Below, piece after piece: positions 15,001 to 27,076 of a DNA stretch of 64,000 nt; position 1 is the stretch's first letter; the number at the start of each line of letters is the position of its first letter. The notes below the pieces were generated by a model. It searched no databases, was not told the origin of the DNA, and was given only the letters and a program-made list of their open reading frames with translations. Source of the DNA: Bursaphelenchus xylophilus (lineage: Eukaryota; Nematoda; Chromadorea; Rhabditida; Aphelenchoididae); contig CAJFCV020000001.1 of assembly GCA_904066235.2 (NCBI GenBank), forward strand, positions 10,783,291-10,847,290, given 5' to 3'. A program made the translations under genes and the position numbers.

Positions 15001-18000
15001 TTTCGCCCAGTGCCGGCGTAATTTGATTGCAAAAGAGCTGAAACTTGCCATGCTAAAATCTCAGGCGATTAGCTTTCGAATGGTGTATGTCTTGTCAATT
15101 CACTCCGTCATCACTAATTCACTTTTTTTTCAAACTGATGTCTAGTATAATATCAGAGTTTTTCGCCCAGTGTCGGCGTAATTTGATTCCAAAAAAGCTG
15201 AAACTTGCCATGCTAAAATCTCAGGCGATTAGCTTTCGAATGGTGTATGTCTTGTCAATTCACTCCTTCATCACTAATTCACTTTTTTTTAAAACCGGTG
15301 TCTAGTATAATATCAGAGTTTTTCGCCCAGTGTCGGCGTAGTTTGATTCCAAAAAAGCTGAAACTTGCCATGCTAAAATCTCAGGCGATTAGCTTTCCAA
15401 TGGTGTATGTCTTGTCAATTCACTCCGTCGTCACTAATTCACTTTTTTTAAAACCGGTGTCTAGTATAATATCAGAGTTTTTCGCCCAGTGTCGGCGTAA
15501 TTTGATTCCAAAAAAGCTGAAACTTGCCATGCTAAAATCTCAGGCGATTGGCTTTCGAATGGTGTATGTCTTGTCAATTCACTCCGTCGTCACTAATTCA
15601 CTTTTTTTAAAACCGGTGTCTAGTATAATATCAGAGTTTTTCGCCCAGTGTCGGTGTAATTTGATTCCAAAAAAGCTGAAACTTGCCATGCTAAAATCTC
15701 AGGCGATTAGCTTTCGAATGGTGTATGTCTTGTCAATTCACTCCGTCATCACTAATTCACTTTTTTTTCAAACTGATGTCTAGTATAATATCAGAGTTTT
15801 TCGCCCAGTGCCGGCGTAATTTGATTGCAAAAGAGCTGAAACTTGCCATGCTAAAATCTCAGGCGATTAGCTTTCGAATGGTGTATGTCTTGTCAATTCA
15901 CTCCGTCGTCACTAATTCACTTTTTTTAAAACCGGTGTCTAGTATAATATCAGAGTTTTTCGCCCAGTGTCGGCGTAATTTGATTCCAAAAAAGCTGAAA
16001 CTTGCCATGCTAAAATCTCAGGCGATTGGCTTTCGAATGGTGTATGTCTTGTCAATTCACTCCGTCGTCACTAATTCACTTTTTTTAAAACCGGTGTCTA
16101 GTATAATATCAGAGTTTTTCGCCCAGTGTCGGTGTAATTTGATTCCAAAAAAGCTGAAACTTGCCATGCTAAAATCTCAGGCGATTAGCTTTCGAATGGT
16201 GTATGTCTTGTCAATTCACTCCGTCATCACTAATTCACTTTTTTTTCAAACTGATGTCTAGTATAATATCAGAGTTTTTCGCCCAGTGCCGGCGTAATTT
16301 GATTGCAAAAGAGCTGAAACTTGCCATGCTAAAATCTCAGGCGATTAGCTTTCGAATGGTGTATGTCTTGTCAATTCACTCCGTCATCACTAATTCACTT
16401 TTTTTCAAACTGATGTCTAGTATAATATCAGAGTTTTTCGCCCAGTGTCGGCGTAATTTGATTCCAAAAAAGCTGAAACTTGCCATGCTAAAATCTCAGG
16501 CGATTAGCTTTCGAATGGTGTATGTCTTGTCAATTCACTCCTTCATCACTAATTCACTTTTTTTAAAACCGGGGTCTAGTATAATATCAGAGTTTTTCGC
16601 CCAGTGTCGGCGTAGTTTGATTCCAAAAAAGCTGAAACTTGCCATGCTAAAATCTCAGGCGATTAGCTTTCCAATGGTGTATGTCTTGTCAATTCACTCC
16701 GTCGTCACTAATTCACTTTTTTTTAAAACCGGTGTCTAGTATAATATCAGAGTTTTTCGCCCAGTGTCGGTGTAATTTGATTCCAAAAAAGCTGAAACTT
16801 GCCATGCTAAAATCTCAGGCGATTGGCTTTCGAATGGTGTATGTCTTGTCAATTCACTCCGTCATCACTAATTCACTTTTTTTCAAACTGATGTCTAGTA
16901 TAATATCAGAGTTTTTCGCCCAGTGTCGGCGTAGTTTGATTCCAAAAAAGCTGAAACTTGCCATGCTAAAATCTCAGGCGATTAGCTTTTGAATGGTGTA
17001 TGTCTTGTCAATTCACTCCGTCATCACTAATTCACTTTTTTTAAAACCGGTGTCTAGTATAATATAAGAGTTTTTCGCCCAGTGTCGGCGTAATTTGATT
17101 CCAAAAAAGCTGAAACTTGCCATGCTAAAATCTCAGGCGATTAGCTTTCGAATGGTGTATGTCTTGTCAATTCACTCCGTCATCACTAATTCACTTTTTT
17201 TTCAAACTGATGTCTAGTATAATATCAGAGTTTTTCGCCCAGTGCCGGCGTAATTTGATTGCAAAAGAGCTGAAACTTGCCATGCTAAAATCTCAGGCGA
17301 TTAGCTTTCGAATGGTGTATGTCTTGTCAATTCACTCCGTCATCACTAATTCACTTTTTTTTCAAACTGATGTCTAGTATAATATCAGAGTTTTTCGCCC
17401 AGTGTCGGCGTAATTTGATTCCAAAAAAGCTGAAACTTGCCATGCTAAAATCTCAGGCGATTAGCTTTCGAATGGTGTATGTCTTGTCAATTCACTCCTT
17501 CATCACTAATTCACTTTTTTTAAAACCGGTGTCTAGTATAATATCAGAGTTTTTCGCCCAGTGTCGGCGTAGTTTGATTCCAAAAAAGCTGAAACTTGCC
17601 ATGCTAAAATCTCAGGCGATTAGCTTTCCAATGGTGTATGTCTTGTCAATTCACTCCGTCGTCACTAATTCACTTTTTTTAAAACCGGTGTCTAGTATAA
17701 TATCAGAGTTTTTCGCCCAGTGTCGGCGTAATTTGATTCCAAAAAAGCTGAAACTTGCCATGCTAAAATCTCAGGCGATTGGCTTTCGAATGGTGTATGT
17801 CTTGTCAATTCACTCCGTCATCACTAATTCACTTTTTTTTCAAACTGATGTCTAGTATAATATCAGAGTTTTTCGCCCAGTGTCGGCGTAGTTTGATTCC
17901 AAAAAAGCTGAAACTTGCCATGCTAAAATCTCAGGCGATTAGCTTTTGAATGGTGTATGTCTTGTCAATTCACTCCGTCATCACTAATTCACTTTTTTTA

Positions 18001-21000
18001 AAACCGGTGTCTAGTATAATATAAGAGTTTTTCGCCCAGTGTCGGCGTAATTTGATTGCAAAACAGCTGAAACTTGTCATGCTAAAATCTCAGGCGATTA
18101 GCTTTCGAATGGTGTATGTCTTGTCAATTCACTCCGTCATCACTAATTCACCTTTTTTCAAAACCGGTGTCTAGTATAATATCAGAGTGTTTCGCCCAGT
18201 GTGGACGTAATTTGATTCCAAAAAAGCTGAAACTTGCCGTGCTAAAATCTCAGGCGATTAGCTTTCCAATGGTGTATGTCTTGTCAATTCACTCCGTCGT
18301 CACTAATTCACTTTTTTTAAAACCGGTGTCTAGTATAATATCAGAGTTTTTCGCCCAGTGTCGGCGTAATTTGATTCCAAAAAAGCTGAAACTTGCCATG
18401 CTAAAATCTCAGGCGATTAGCTTTCCAATGGTGTATGTCTTGTCAATTCACTCCGTCATCACTAATTCACTTTTTTTTTCAAACTGATGTCTAGTATAAT
18501 ATCAGAGTTTTTCGCCCAGTGCCGGCGTAATTTGATTGCAAAAGAGCTGAAACTTGCCATGCTAAAATCTCAGGCGATTAGCTTTCGAATGGTGTATGTC
18601 TTGTCAATTCACTCCGTCATCACTAATTCACTTTTTTTCAAACTGATGTCTAGTATAATATCAGAGTTTTTCGCCCAGTGTCGGCGTAATTTGATTCCAA
18701 AAAAGCTGAAACTTGCCATGCTAAAATCTCAGGCGATTAGCTTTCCAATGGTGTATGTCTTGTCAATTCACTCCGTCATCACTAATTCACTTTTTTTTCA
18801 AACTGATGTCTAGTATAATATCAGAGTTTTTCGCCCAGTGCCGGCGTAATTTGATTGCAAAAGAGCTGAAACTTGCCATGCTAAAATCTCAGGCGATTAG
18901 CTTTCCAATGGTGTATGTCTTGTCAATTCACTCCGTCATCACTAATTCACTTTTTTTTCAAACTGATGTCTAGTATAATATCAGAGTTTTTCGCCCAGTG
19001 CCGGCGTAATTTGATTGCAAAAGAGCTGAAACTTGCCATGCTAAAATCTCAGGCGATTAGCTTTCGAATGGTGTATGTCTTGTCAATTCACTCCGTCATC
19101 ACTAATTCACTTTTTTTCAAACTGATGTCTAGTATAATATCAGAGTTTTTCGCCCAGTGTCGGCGTAATTTGATTCCAAAAAAGCTGAAACTTGCCATGC
19201 TAAAATCTCAGGCGATTAGCTTTCCAATGGTGTATGTCTTGTCAATTCACTCCGTCATCACTAATTCACTTTTTTTTCAAACTGATGTCTAGTATAATAT
19301 CAGAGTTTTTCGCCCAGTGCCGGCGTAATTTGATTGCAAAAGAGCTGAAACTTGCCATGCTAAAATCTCAGGCGATTAGCTTTCGAATGGTGTATGTCTT
19401 GTCAATTCACTCCGTCATCACTAATTCACTTTTTTTCAAACTGATGTCTAGTATAATATCAGAGTTTTTCGCCCAGTGTCGGCGTAATTTGATTCCAAAA
19501 AAGCTGAAACTTGCCATGCTAAAATCTCAGGCGATTAGCTTTCGAATGGTGTATGTCTTGTCAATTCACTCCTTCATCACTAATTCACTTTTTTTAAAAC
19601 CGGTGTCTAGTATAATATCAGAGTTTTTCGCCCAGTGTCGGCGTAGTTTGATTCCAAAAAAGCTGAAACTTGCCATGCTAAAATCTCAGGCGATTAGCTT
19701 TTGAATGGTGTATGTCTTGTCAATTCACTCCGTCATCACTAATTCACTTTTTTTCAAACTGATGTCTAGTATAATATCAGAGTTTTTCGCCCAGTGTCGG
19801 CGTAGTTTGATTCCAAAAAAGCTGAAACTTGCCATGCTAAAATCTCAGGCGATTAGCTTTTGAATGGTGTATGTCTTGTCAATTCACTCCGTCATCACTA
19901 ATTCACTTTTTTTAAAACCGGTGTCTAGTATAATATAAGAGTTTTTCGCCCAGTGTCGGCGTAATTTGATTGCAAAACAGCTGAAACTTGTCATGCTAAA
20001 ATCTCAGGCGATTAGCTTTCGAATGGTGTATGTCTTGTCAATTCACTCCGTCATCACTAATTCACCTTTTTTCAAAACCGGTGTCTAGTATAATATCAGA
20101 GTGTTTCGCCCAGTGTGGACGTAATTTGATTCCAAAAAAGCTGAAACTTGCCGTGCTAAAATCTCAGGCGATTAGCTTTCCAATGGTGTATGTCTTGTCA
20201 ATTCACTCCGTCGTCACTAATTCACTTTTTTTTAAAACCGGTGTCTAGTATAATATCAGAGTTTTTCGCCCAGTGTCGGCGTAATTTGATTCCAAAAAAG
20301 CTGAAACTTGCCATGCTAAAATCTCAGGCGATTGGCTTTCGAATGGTGTATGTCTTGTCAATTCACTCCGTCATCACTAATTCACTTTTTTTCAAACTGA
20401 TGTCTAGTATAATATCAGAGTTTTTCGCCCAGTGTCGGCGTAATTTGATTCCAAAAAAGCTGAAACTTGCCATGCTAAAATCTCAGGCGATTAGCTTTCC
20501 AATGGTGTATGTCTTGTCAATTCACTCCGTCATCACTAATTCACTTTTTTTTCAAACTGATGTCTAGTATAATATCAGAGTTTTTCGCCCAGTGCCGGCG
20601 TAATTTGATTGCAAAAGAGATGAAACTTGCCATGCTAAAATCTCAGGCGATTAGCTTTCGAATGGTGTATGTCTTGTCAATTCACTCCGTCATCACTAAT
20701 TCACTTTTTTTCAAACTGATGTCTAGTATAATATCAGAGTTTTTCGCCCAGTGTCGGCGTAGTTTGATTCCAAAAAAGCTGAAACTTGCCATGCTAAAAT
20801 CTCAGGCGATTAGCTTTCCAATGGTGTATGTCTTGTCAATTCACTCCGTCGTCACTAATTCACTTTTTTTAAAACCGGTGTCTAGTATAATATCAGAGTT
20901 TTTCGCCCAGTGTCGGCGTAGTTTGATTCCAAAAAAGCTGAAACTTGCCATGCTAAAATCTCAGGCGATTAGCTTTCCAATGGTGTATGTCTTGTCAATT

Positions 21001-24000
21001 CACTCCGTCGTCACTAATTCACTTTTTTTAAAACCGGTGTCTAGTATAATATCAGAGTTTTTCGCCCAGTGTCGGCGTAATTTGATTCCAAAAAAGCTGA
21101 AACTTGCCATGCTAAAATCTCAGGCGATTGGCTTTCGAATGGTGTATGTCTTGTCAATTCACTCCGTCATCACTAATTCACTTTTTTTCAAACTGATGTC
21201 TAGTATAATATCAGAGTTTTTCGCCCAGTGTCGGCGTAGTTTGATTCCAAAAAAGCTGAAACTTGCCGTGCTAAAATCTCAGGCGATTAGCTTTCCAATG
21301 GTGTATGTCTTGTCAATTCACTCCGTCATCACTAATTCACTTTTTTTTCAAACTGATGTCTAGTATAATATCAGAGTTTTTCGCCCAGTGCCGGCGTAAT
21401 TTGATTGCAAAAGAGATGAAACTTGCCATGCTAAAATCTCAGGCGATTAGCTTTCGAATGGTGTATGTCTTGTCAATTCACTCCGTCATCACTAATTCAC
21501 TTTTTTTCAAACTGATGTCTAGTATAATATCAGAGTTTTTCGCCCAGTGTCGGCGTAATTTGATTCCAAAAAAGCTGAAACTTGCCATGCTAAAATCTCA
21601 GGCGATTAGCTTTCGAATGGTGTATGTCTTGTCAATTCACTCCTTCATCACTAATTCACTTTTTTTAAAACCGGTGTCTAGTATAATATCAGAGTTTTTC
21701 GCCCAGTGTCGGCGTAGTTTGATTCCAAAAAAGCTGAAACTTGCCATGCTAAAATCTCAGGCGATTAGCTTTCCAATGGTGTATGTCTTGTCAATTCACT
21801 CCGTCGTCACTAATTCACTTTTTTTAAAACCGGTGTCTAGTATAATATCAGAGTTTTTCGCCCAGTGTCGGCGTAATTTGATTCCAAAAAAGCTGAAACT
21901 TGCCATGCTAAAATCTCAGGCGATTGGCTTTCGAATGGTGTATGTCTTGTCAATTCACTCCGTCATCACTAATTCACTTTTTTTTCAAACTGATGTCTAG
22001 TATAATATCAGAGTTTTTCGCCCAGTGTCGGCGTAGTTTGATTCCAAAAAAGCTGAAACTTGCCATGCTAAAATCTCAGGCGATTAGCTTTTGAATGGTG
22101 TATGTCTTGTCAATTCACTCCGTCATCACTAATTCACTTTTTTTAAAACCGGTGTCTAGTATAATATAAGAGTTTTTCGCCCAGTGTCGGCGTAATTTGA
22201 TTGCAAAACAGCTGAAACTTGTCATGCTAAAATCTCAGGCGATTAGCTTTCGAATGGTGTATGTCTTGTCAATTCACTCCGTCATCACTAATTCACCTTT
22301 TTTCAAAACCGGTGTCTAGTATAATATCAGAGTGTTTCGCCCAGTGTGGACGTAATTTGATTCCAAAAAAGCTGAAACTTGCCGTGCTAAAATCTCAGGC
22401 GATTAGCTTTCCAATGGTGTATGTCTTGTCAATTCACTCCGTCGTCACTAATTCACTTTTTTTAAAACCGGTGTCTAGTATAATATCAGAGTTTTTCGCC
22501 CAGTGTCGGCGTAATTTGATTCCAAAAAAGCTGAAACTTGCCATGCTAAAATCTCAGGCGATTGGCTTTCGAATGGTGTATGTCTTGTCAATTCACTCCG
22601 TCGTCACTAATTCACTTTTTTTAAAACCGGTGTCTAGTATAATATCAGAGTTTTTCGCCCAGTGTCGGCGTAATTTGATTCCAAAAAAGCTGAAACTTGC
22701 CATGCTAAAATCTCAGGCGATTGGCTTTCGAATGGTGTATGTCTTGTCAATTCACTCCGTCATCACTAATTCACTTTTTTTCAAACTGATGTCTAGTATA
22801 ATATCAGAGTTTTTCGCCCAGTGTCGGCGTAATTTGATTCCAAAAAGCTGAAACTTGCCGTGCTAAAATCTCAGGCGATTAGCTTTCCAATGGTGTATGT
22901 CTTGTCAATTCACTCCGTCGTCACTAATTCACTTTTTTTAAAACCGGTGTCTAGTATAATATCAGAGTTTTTCGCCCAGTGTCGGCGTAATTTGATTCCA
23001 AAAAAGCTGAAACTTGCCATGCTAAAATCTCAGGCGATTGGCTTTCGAATGGTGTATGTCTTGTCAATTCACTCCGTCGTCACTAATTCACTTTTTTTAA
23101 AACCGGTGTCTAGTATAATATCAGAGTTTTTCGCCCAGTGTCGGCGTAATTTGATTCCAAAAAAGCTGAAACTTGCCATGCTAAAATCTCAGGCGATTGG
23201 CTTTCGAATGGTGTATGTCTTGTCAATTCACTCCGTCATCACTAATTCACTTTTTTTCAAACTGATGTCTAGTATAATATCAGAGTTTTTCGCCCAGTGT
23301 CGGCGTAATTTGATTCCAAAAAAGCTGAAACTTGCCATGCTAAAATCTCAGGCGATTAGCTTTCCAATGGTGTATGTCTTGTCAATTCACTCCGTCGTCA
23401 CTAATTCACTTTTTTTAAAACCGGTGTCTAGTATAATATCAGAGTTTTTCGCCCAGTGTCGGCGTAATTTGATTCCAAAAAAGCTGAAACTTGCCATGCT
23501 AAAATCTCAGGCGATTGGCTTTCGAATGGTGTATGTCTTGTCAATTCACTCCGTCATCACTAATTCACTTTTTTTCAAACTGATGTCTAGTATAATATCA
23601 GAGTTTTTCGCCCAGTGTCGGCGTAGTTTGATTCCAAAAAAGCTGAAACTTGCCATGCTAAAATCTCAGGCGATTAGCTTTTGAATGGTGTATGTCTTGT
23701 CAATTCACTCCGTCATCACTAATTCACTTTTTTTTAAAACCGGTGTCTAGTATAATATAAGAGTTTTTCGCCCAGTGTCGGCGTAATTTGATTGCAAAAC
23801 AGCTGAAACTTGTCATGCTAAAATCTCAGGCGATTAGCTTTCGAATGGTGTATGTCTTGTCAATTCACTCCGTCATCACTAATTCACCTTTTTTCAAAAC
23901 CGGTGTCTAGTATAATATCAGAGTTTTTCGCCCAGTGTCGGCGTAATTTGATTGCAAAAGAGCTGAAACTTGCCATGCTAAAATCTCAGGCGATTAGCTT

Positions 24001-24011
24001 TCGAATGGTGT
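1..24011 (+). repeat. Satellite array, ~159-bp unit, about 150 copies
   Basis: Head-to-tail copies of a unit of 159-161 bp run without interruption from the window start. Each unit begins near GTGTCTAGTATAATATCAGA and ends in a T run followed by AAAACCGG, CAAACTGAT or CAAACTGTT. Length variation comes mainly from the T run (7, 8 or 9 T). Recurrent single-base variants are shared by many units: GTCGG or GCCGG, CCAAAAAAG or GCAAAAGAG, ATATCAGAG or ATATAAGAG, and CTTTCGAAT, CTTTCCAAT or CTTTTGAAT. Because 159 is 3 x 53, one frame can stay open across units (longest 358 codons, 10723-11799), but stops and T-run shifts break it irregularly, so it is not read as a gene. The array continues beyond the left edge. 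Confidence 0.98.
10723..14542 (+). repeat. Higher-order repeat within the satellite (12-unit period, ~1.91 kb)
   Basis: A rare variant, CGAATCGTGTATG instead of CGAATGGTGTATG, occurs near 10780 and again 1910 bp later near 12690, which equals 12 units. The units between carry the same order of variants for several units. A second marker, a unit with CACCTTTTTTCAAAACC followed by GTGTTTCGCCCAGTGTGGACG, recurs near 18150, 20060 and 22300, at spacings of about 12 and 14 units, and its first half recurs near 23885. This indicates amplification in multi-unit blocks. The end of this example is approximate. Confidence 0.75.
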
Positions 24012-24168
24012 ATATAATATCAGAATGTTCGGCCTGGTACGGCCGCAATCTTGCTCCAAAGAAGGCGAAAAATGCGGTGTTAAAATTTCATTCTGTGCTC
24101 TGTCCAATGGTTAGAGAGATAGGTCTCGTCAATTCTGCCCGACATCTCCAATTGACTTTATTTTATAG
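24012..24168 (+). repeat. Highly diverged terminal satellite unit
   Basis: After the last regular unit, the sequence still aligns to the satellite order: TATAATATCAGAATGTTCGG, then a CCAAAGAAGGCGAAA block, a TTAAAATTTCA block, and GTCTCGTCAATTCT. Differences are spread through the unit, whereas interior units differ at only a few sites. It is the junction unit between satellite and unique DNA. Confidence 0.85.
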
Positions 24169-24261
24169 GTAACTTCCAGTTTCAAAAAAGTTTGCTAAAA
24201 AACTTAAAAATAGTTTTGCATCTTCTCTAACAACTCCCGATCCATTTCACTATAATCTTTA

Positions 24262-25220
24262 CTACCGACTGTCTAATCTCCGCCGGTGCCACCTTAATTT
24301 TTCCCTCGATGGTTCCCTTCGGCTTCGGCGCCGTTTTTATTCTCCGGTTCTTCCAAGGAGTCGCTGTCGCCACTTCGTGGCCTGCACTGGGTGCTATTAT
24401 CGCCGAATCGGCAAGTCTCCGAAAGTCTGGCACTTCTGTGGCTTGGACTTCAGCCCATCTTCAACTGGCCCAGATATTCACGATGCCCGTGGCCGGAGAG
24501 TTATGCGAAATTGAATGGAGTTGGCCGGCGTTGTATGTATAATACTTGCAGGGGACTGCGACTGTTATTTGTTTTGCAATGTTCTGGTGGTTCTTTGAAG
24601 ATTCTCCGATCATCCATCGGTAAAATTAGTTGCCGCATTATTGATGACATTACTTTAGAGAGGTCAGTGAAAAAGAGCTGGAAACTCTGCGGAAAAACAA
24701 ATTCGTTTTGGAGCTGACAGTGACAATCAGAAGGTCCCATATAAGGAGATTTTAACCGACCAGTCAGTTATTGGAATCCTGTTATTATTGTTCGGGACTA
24801 CTTGGTGTTTACAATTCTTTTATCAGTATGGCCCGGTCTTTTTGAACCAGGTAAAATTTTGGCCAGAAAACTCTGCCGTCTGATATATTTCCACGTATCT
24901 TTAGGTCCAAGGTCTGGGCATTCAGAATGCGAGATTTTCCGCCGCTTTTCCTTTCGTTATCTCGACCGCTGTGAAGTCTATTGTGGGCCATTCAGTAATA
25001 ATATTCCGTATGTTGGTGACAAGGGCGGACTTATTATACTTTCACCAGTATCCTTGCACTCGATAGGTGCTTTTTTCATCACTCTGGCCTTTCCTTCGGC
25101 CGAACAGAATATTTTATCGCAGGTTTTCTTCACCGTGGCCATTGTTTCAAGCGGAATGGATTCTCCAAAAGTTGTCAACTGGCAAGTTACTTCTTGACTA
25201 TGTTTTTCAGCACTTCAGAA
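24262..25220 (+). pseudogene. SLC17-like major facilitator transporter pseudogene
   Basis: The translation resembles the middle and later part of nematode SLC17-family (sodium/phosphate or vesicular anion cotransporter-like) MFS proteins, which move organic anions across membranes. Visible stretches include FGFGAVFILRFFQGVAVATS, then WPALG, an FTMPVAGELCE segment, a WWFFEDSP segment, VPYKEILTD, FFYQYGPVFLN, and QNARFSAAFPFVIS followed by SNNIPYVGDKGG. Two short introns remain, about 24622-24658 and 24854-24905. It is broken by a TAA near 24540 (an apparent 6 bp insertion), a frameshift near 24736 and another near 24990, ending at a TGA near 25197. The N-terminal part is absent, where the satellite begins. 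The family assignment comes from recalled sequence patterns, not a search. Confidence 0.8.
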
Positions 25221-25355
25221 GTTCTTTTGCTATTTTTTGACTCCTTACAATAAAATAATAATTTGTATTACACTTCAAGAGCAGTGCCGGCCCCTCAGGA
25301 ATCACTGAATCCAAGAGTCCCCCCATGTCGAAAATGACAGGTAAATTAAATTGAT

Positions 25356-25842
25356 CGCGTCCCGACATTTCGGGTCAGGGACAGCTCGGGTCAATGACAT
25401 TTCGGGTCAACCATACCGTTTAACATTTTCGCTTCGGGACTTGGGAGAAGGATTTTTTGAAGAATTTGAACAAATTTTTGAAATGAGCTCGCTTTTATTT
25501 GCATACAATTTACGACTACCTTCTTACTCCACTCTCTGGCACTGTCTCTGTTTAAATCCCGCGCTTCCAGTTAAAAACATAAACAATGGATACGATTTTC
25601 TTATTTGCTCTTTGCTTATGAACACTATTTTCCTAAAAATTTCAAAAATAAACCTCAATTCTCCAAAGAATCCTTTCCCCAGTCCCAAAGCGAAAACGTT
25701 TCGAAAATTTTTTCTAATTAACCAAAAAATTCTTTTTTCCCAGTCCCGAAGCGAAAGTATTAAACGGTATCGTTGACCCGAAATGTCGTTGACCCGACCT
25801 GCCGCGACCTGAGTTGTCCCTGACCCGAAACGGCGTAGCGCC
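25356..25842. mobile_element. TIR element, TTTCGGGTCAGGGACA family, copy 1
   Basis: The two ends are inverted copies: TTTCGGGTCAGGGACA near 25368 pairs with TGTCCCTGACCCGAAA near 25814. The arms continue inward through CTTCGGGACTTGGGA and its complement. AAATTGAT lies on both sides (25348-25355 and 25843-25850), consistent with an 8-9 bp target duplication as in MULE or hAT elements. There is no transposase reading frame, so it is non-autonomous. Confidence 0.85.
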
Positions 25843-25850
25843 AAATTGAT

Positions 25851-26010
25851 TAGCGTCGAGGAGTCGAACAAACCGGAGCCGCAGAAGAAAAAACAGACCT
25901 ATCAAGCGATGATTGAAGAAGGAATTGGGGATCTGGATGAGGCGTTTAGTTCGGATGATGATGAAATACCAAGAGAATTGCTTTTGTCGAATTCTAGCAC
26001 CCACAGTTTT
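25851..26010 (+). CDS. Acidic coding fragment, unknown (possible exon)
   Basis: This short open stretch right after the TIR element reads as charged sequence: EESNKPEPQKKKQTYQAMIE, then GIGDLDEAFSSDDDEIPREL. The composition looks coding (Glu/Asp/Ser-rich, no low-complexity DNA), and it ends where the dispersed repeat at 26004 begins. Lying just downstream of the transporter pseudogene on the same strand, it could be a remnant of that gene's cytoplasmic tail, but the phases do not join cleanly. No family is recognised. Confidence 0.35.
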
Positions 26011-26400
26011 GACGAAACTTGGCACAAATTTAGAACAATTTTACAAATTTAGAATAATTTTTTCTAAAATATATGCGAGAATTCTACATCGCGCTTGGCA
26101 GAAACTACCGAGATTTTCAGATCAAAAGCCGGCAAAAATTTTAGACTTTTTGCCGAATTTCAGCACGAAAAGTTTCACACATATTTGTAACATAGAGGGT
26201 AAGGTTTCCACAAAAAATCAATTTTTTCCGCACAAAACTACCGCAGTTATGGCCAAAAGTGTTTTTCTGTTTGACCTCTCTCCACGTTTAGTGTGCTCTC
26301 TCGGTGGCAAAAATCGTTCAATATCTCGATGGCGCCCGCAAAACGTGAGGTAAAACATTCAAGAATCGATATCTAATCTATGGCCGACATGTGTGCAAAA
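26004..26400 (+). repeat. Dispersed repeat R, copy 1
   Basis: It shares a long colinear similarity with 29553-29950 in the same orientation. Shared landmarks in order are GAAACTTGGCACAAATTTAGA, TTTCTAAAATATATGCGAG, a GCAGAAAC segment, GTGTTTTTCTGTTTGACC, GTGCTCTCTCGG, and a final GATAT-TAATCTAT-type stretch. No terminal inverted repeats or open frame were seen. Its class is unknown. Confidence 0.75.
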
Positions 26401-26429
26401 CTTTAAAAAATCTGAGCGTCGCACTTGGG

Positions 26430-26590
26430 GTATCAGTCTGTCGGAAAAATAACGGCGGATCGCCACATCAAAATGTCTCGCCTCGCCGCTATCGCGCACC
26501 AAATCCCAAGTCGCGGCTTGCAGTCGCAGAGCGATGATGGGCGATTCCGAGGCGCGACGGTCCGCCGTTATTTTCCCGACAGACCGATAC
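26430..26590. mobile_element. Short TIR element (MITE), GTATCRGTCTGTCGG ends
   Basis: This is an imperfect palindrome of about 160 bp. The left end, GTATCAGTCTGTCGG then AAAATAACGGCGGA, pairs with the right end TCCGCCGTTATTTTCCCGAC then AGACCGATAC. The centre is GC-rich and self-complementary. It directly abuts the next TIR element, so the target duplication cannot be read. No coding capacity. Confidence 0.75.
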
Positions 26591-26782
26591 TAGTCCTTCC
26601 GTAAAGTCGCTGGAATGATTTCGGCGACGCGCACTGTGCAAGAAAACTCAGGGTGCGAGCGACGTCCCAAAAAGCTCATTGCACTGTGCAAAAAGCCAAA
26701 AATTGCACAGTGCAAAGTGAACTTTCGGTTTCGCGGGGTGCATGTCGCCGAAATCATTCCAGCGACTTTACGGACGGACTAG
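26590..26782. mobile_element. TIR element, CTAGTCC...AAAGTCGCTGGAATG family, copy 1
   Basis: The inverted ends share CTAGTCC and GTAAAGTCGCTGGAATGATT (left) with its complement at 26750-26782. TA flanks both sides, as expected for Tc1/mariner-type MITEs. The interior carries three palindromic words of the GCACTGTGCA type. A close relative with the interior inverted lies at 51976-52169. Confidence 0.85.
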
Positions 26783-27076
26783 TACTTCCCTCGACTGATT
26801 TCCCATTTTCAGCTTTGAGACACGATTCAAACAATACAATACCGATAAAAAATGGCGCTTTTACGGCCGAACAAAGGATAAACAACCCTCACGAACCCAA
26901 CTGTTCTTCCTGGACCTAATCCCCTCCTCCGTATGCATCCTACCCTTCCACGATGCCAGTCTCCTAGGTCGAAAACGCCCAAAGTCCCAGAGGATATAAG
27001 TAATTCGGTCGCGCCATAATTCAACGCCTTTCAGAGCCAAAAACTAAAAGAATTCTAGGTAGGTACCCCTCACTTC

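Noticed and set aside
1..24011. CRISPR array
   Set aside because: The repeat is a contiguous 159-bp satellite with no short repeat/unique spacer pattern, and the window is eukaryotic.
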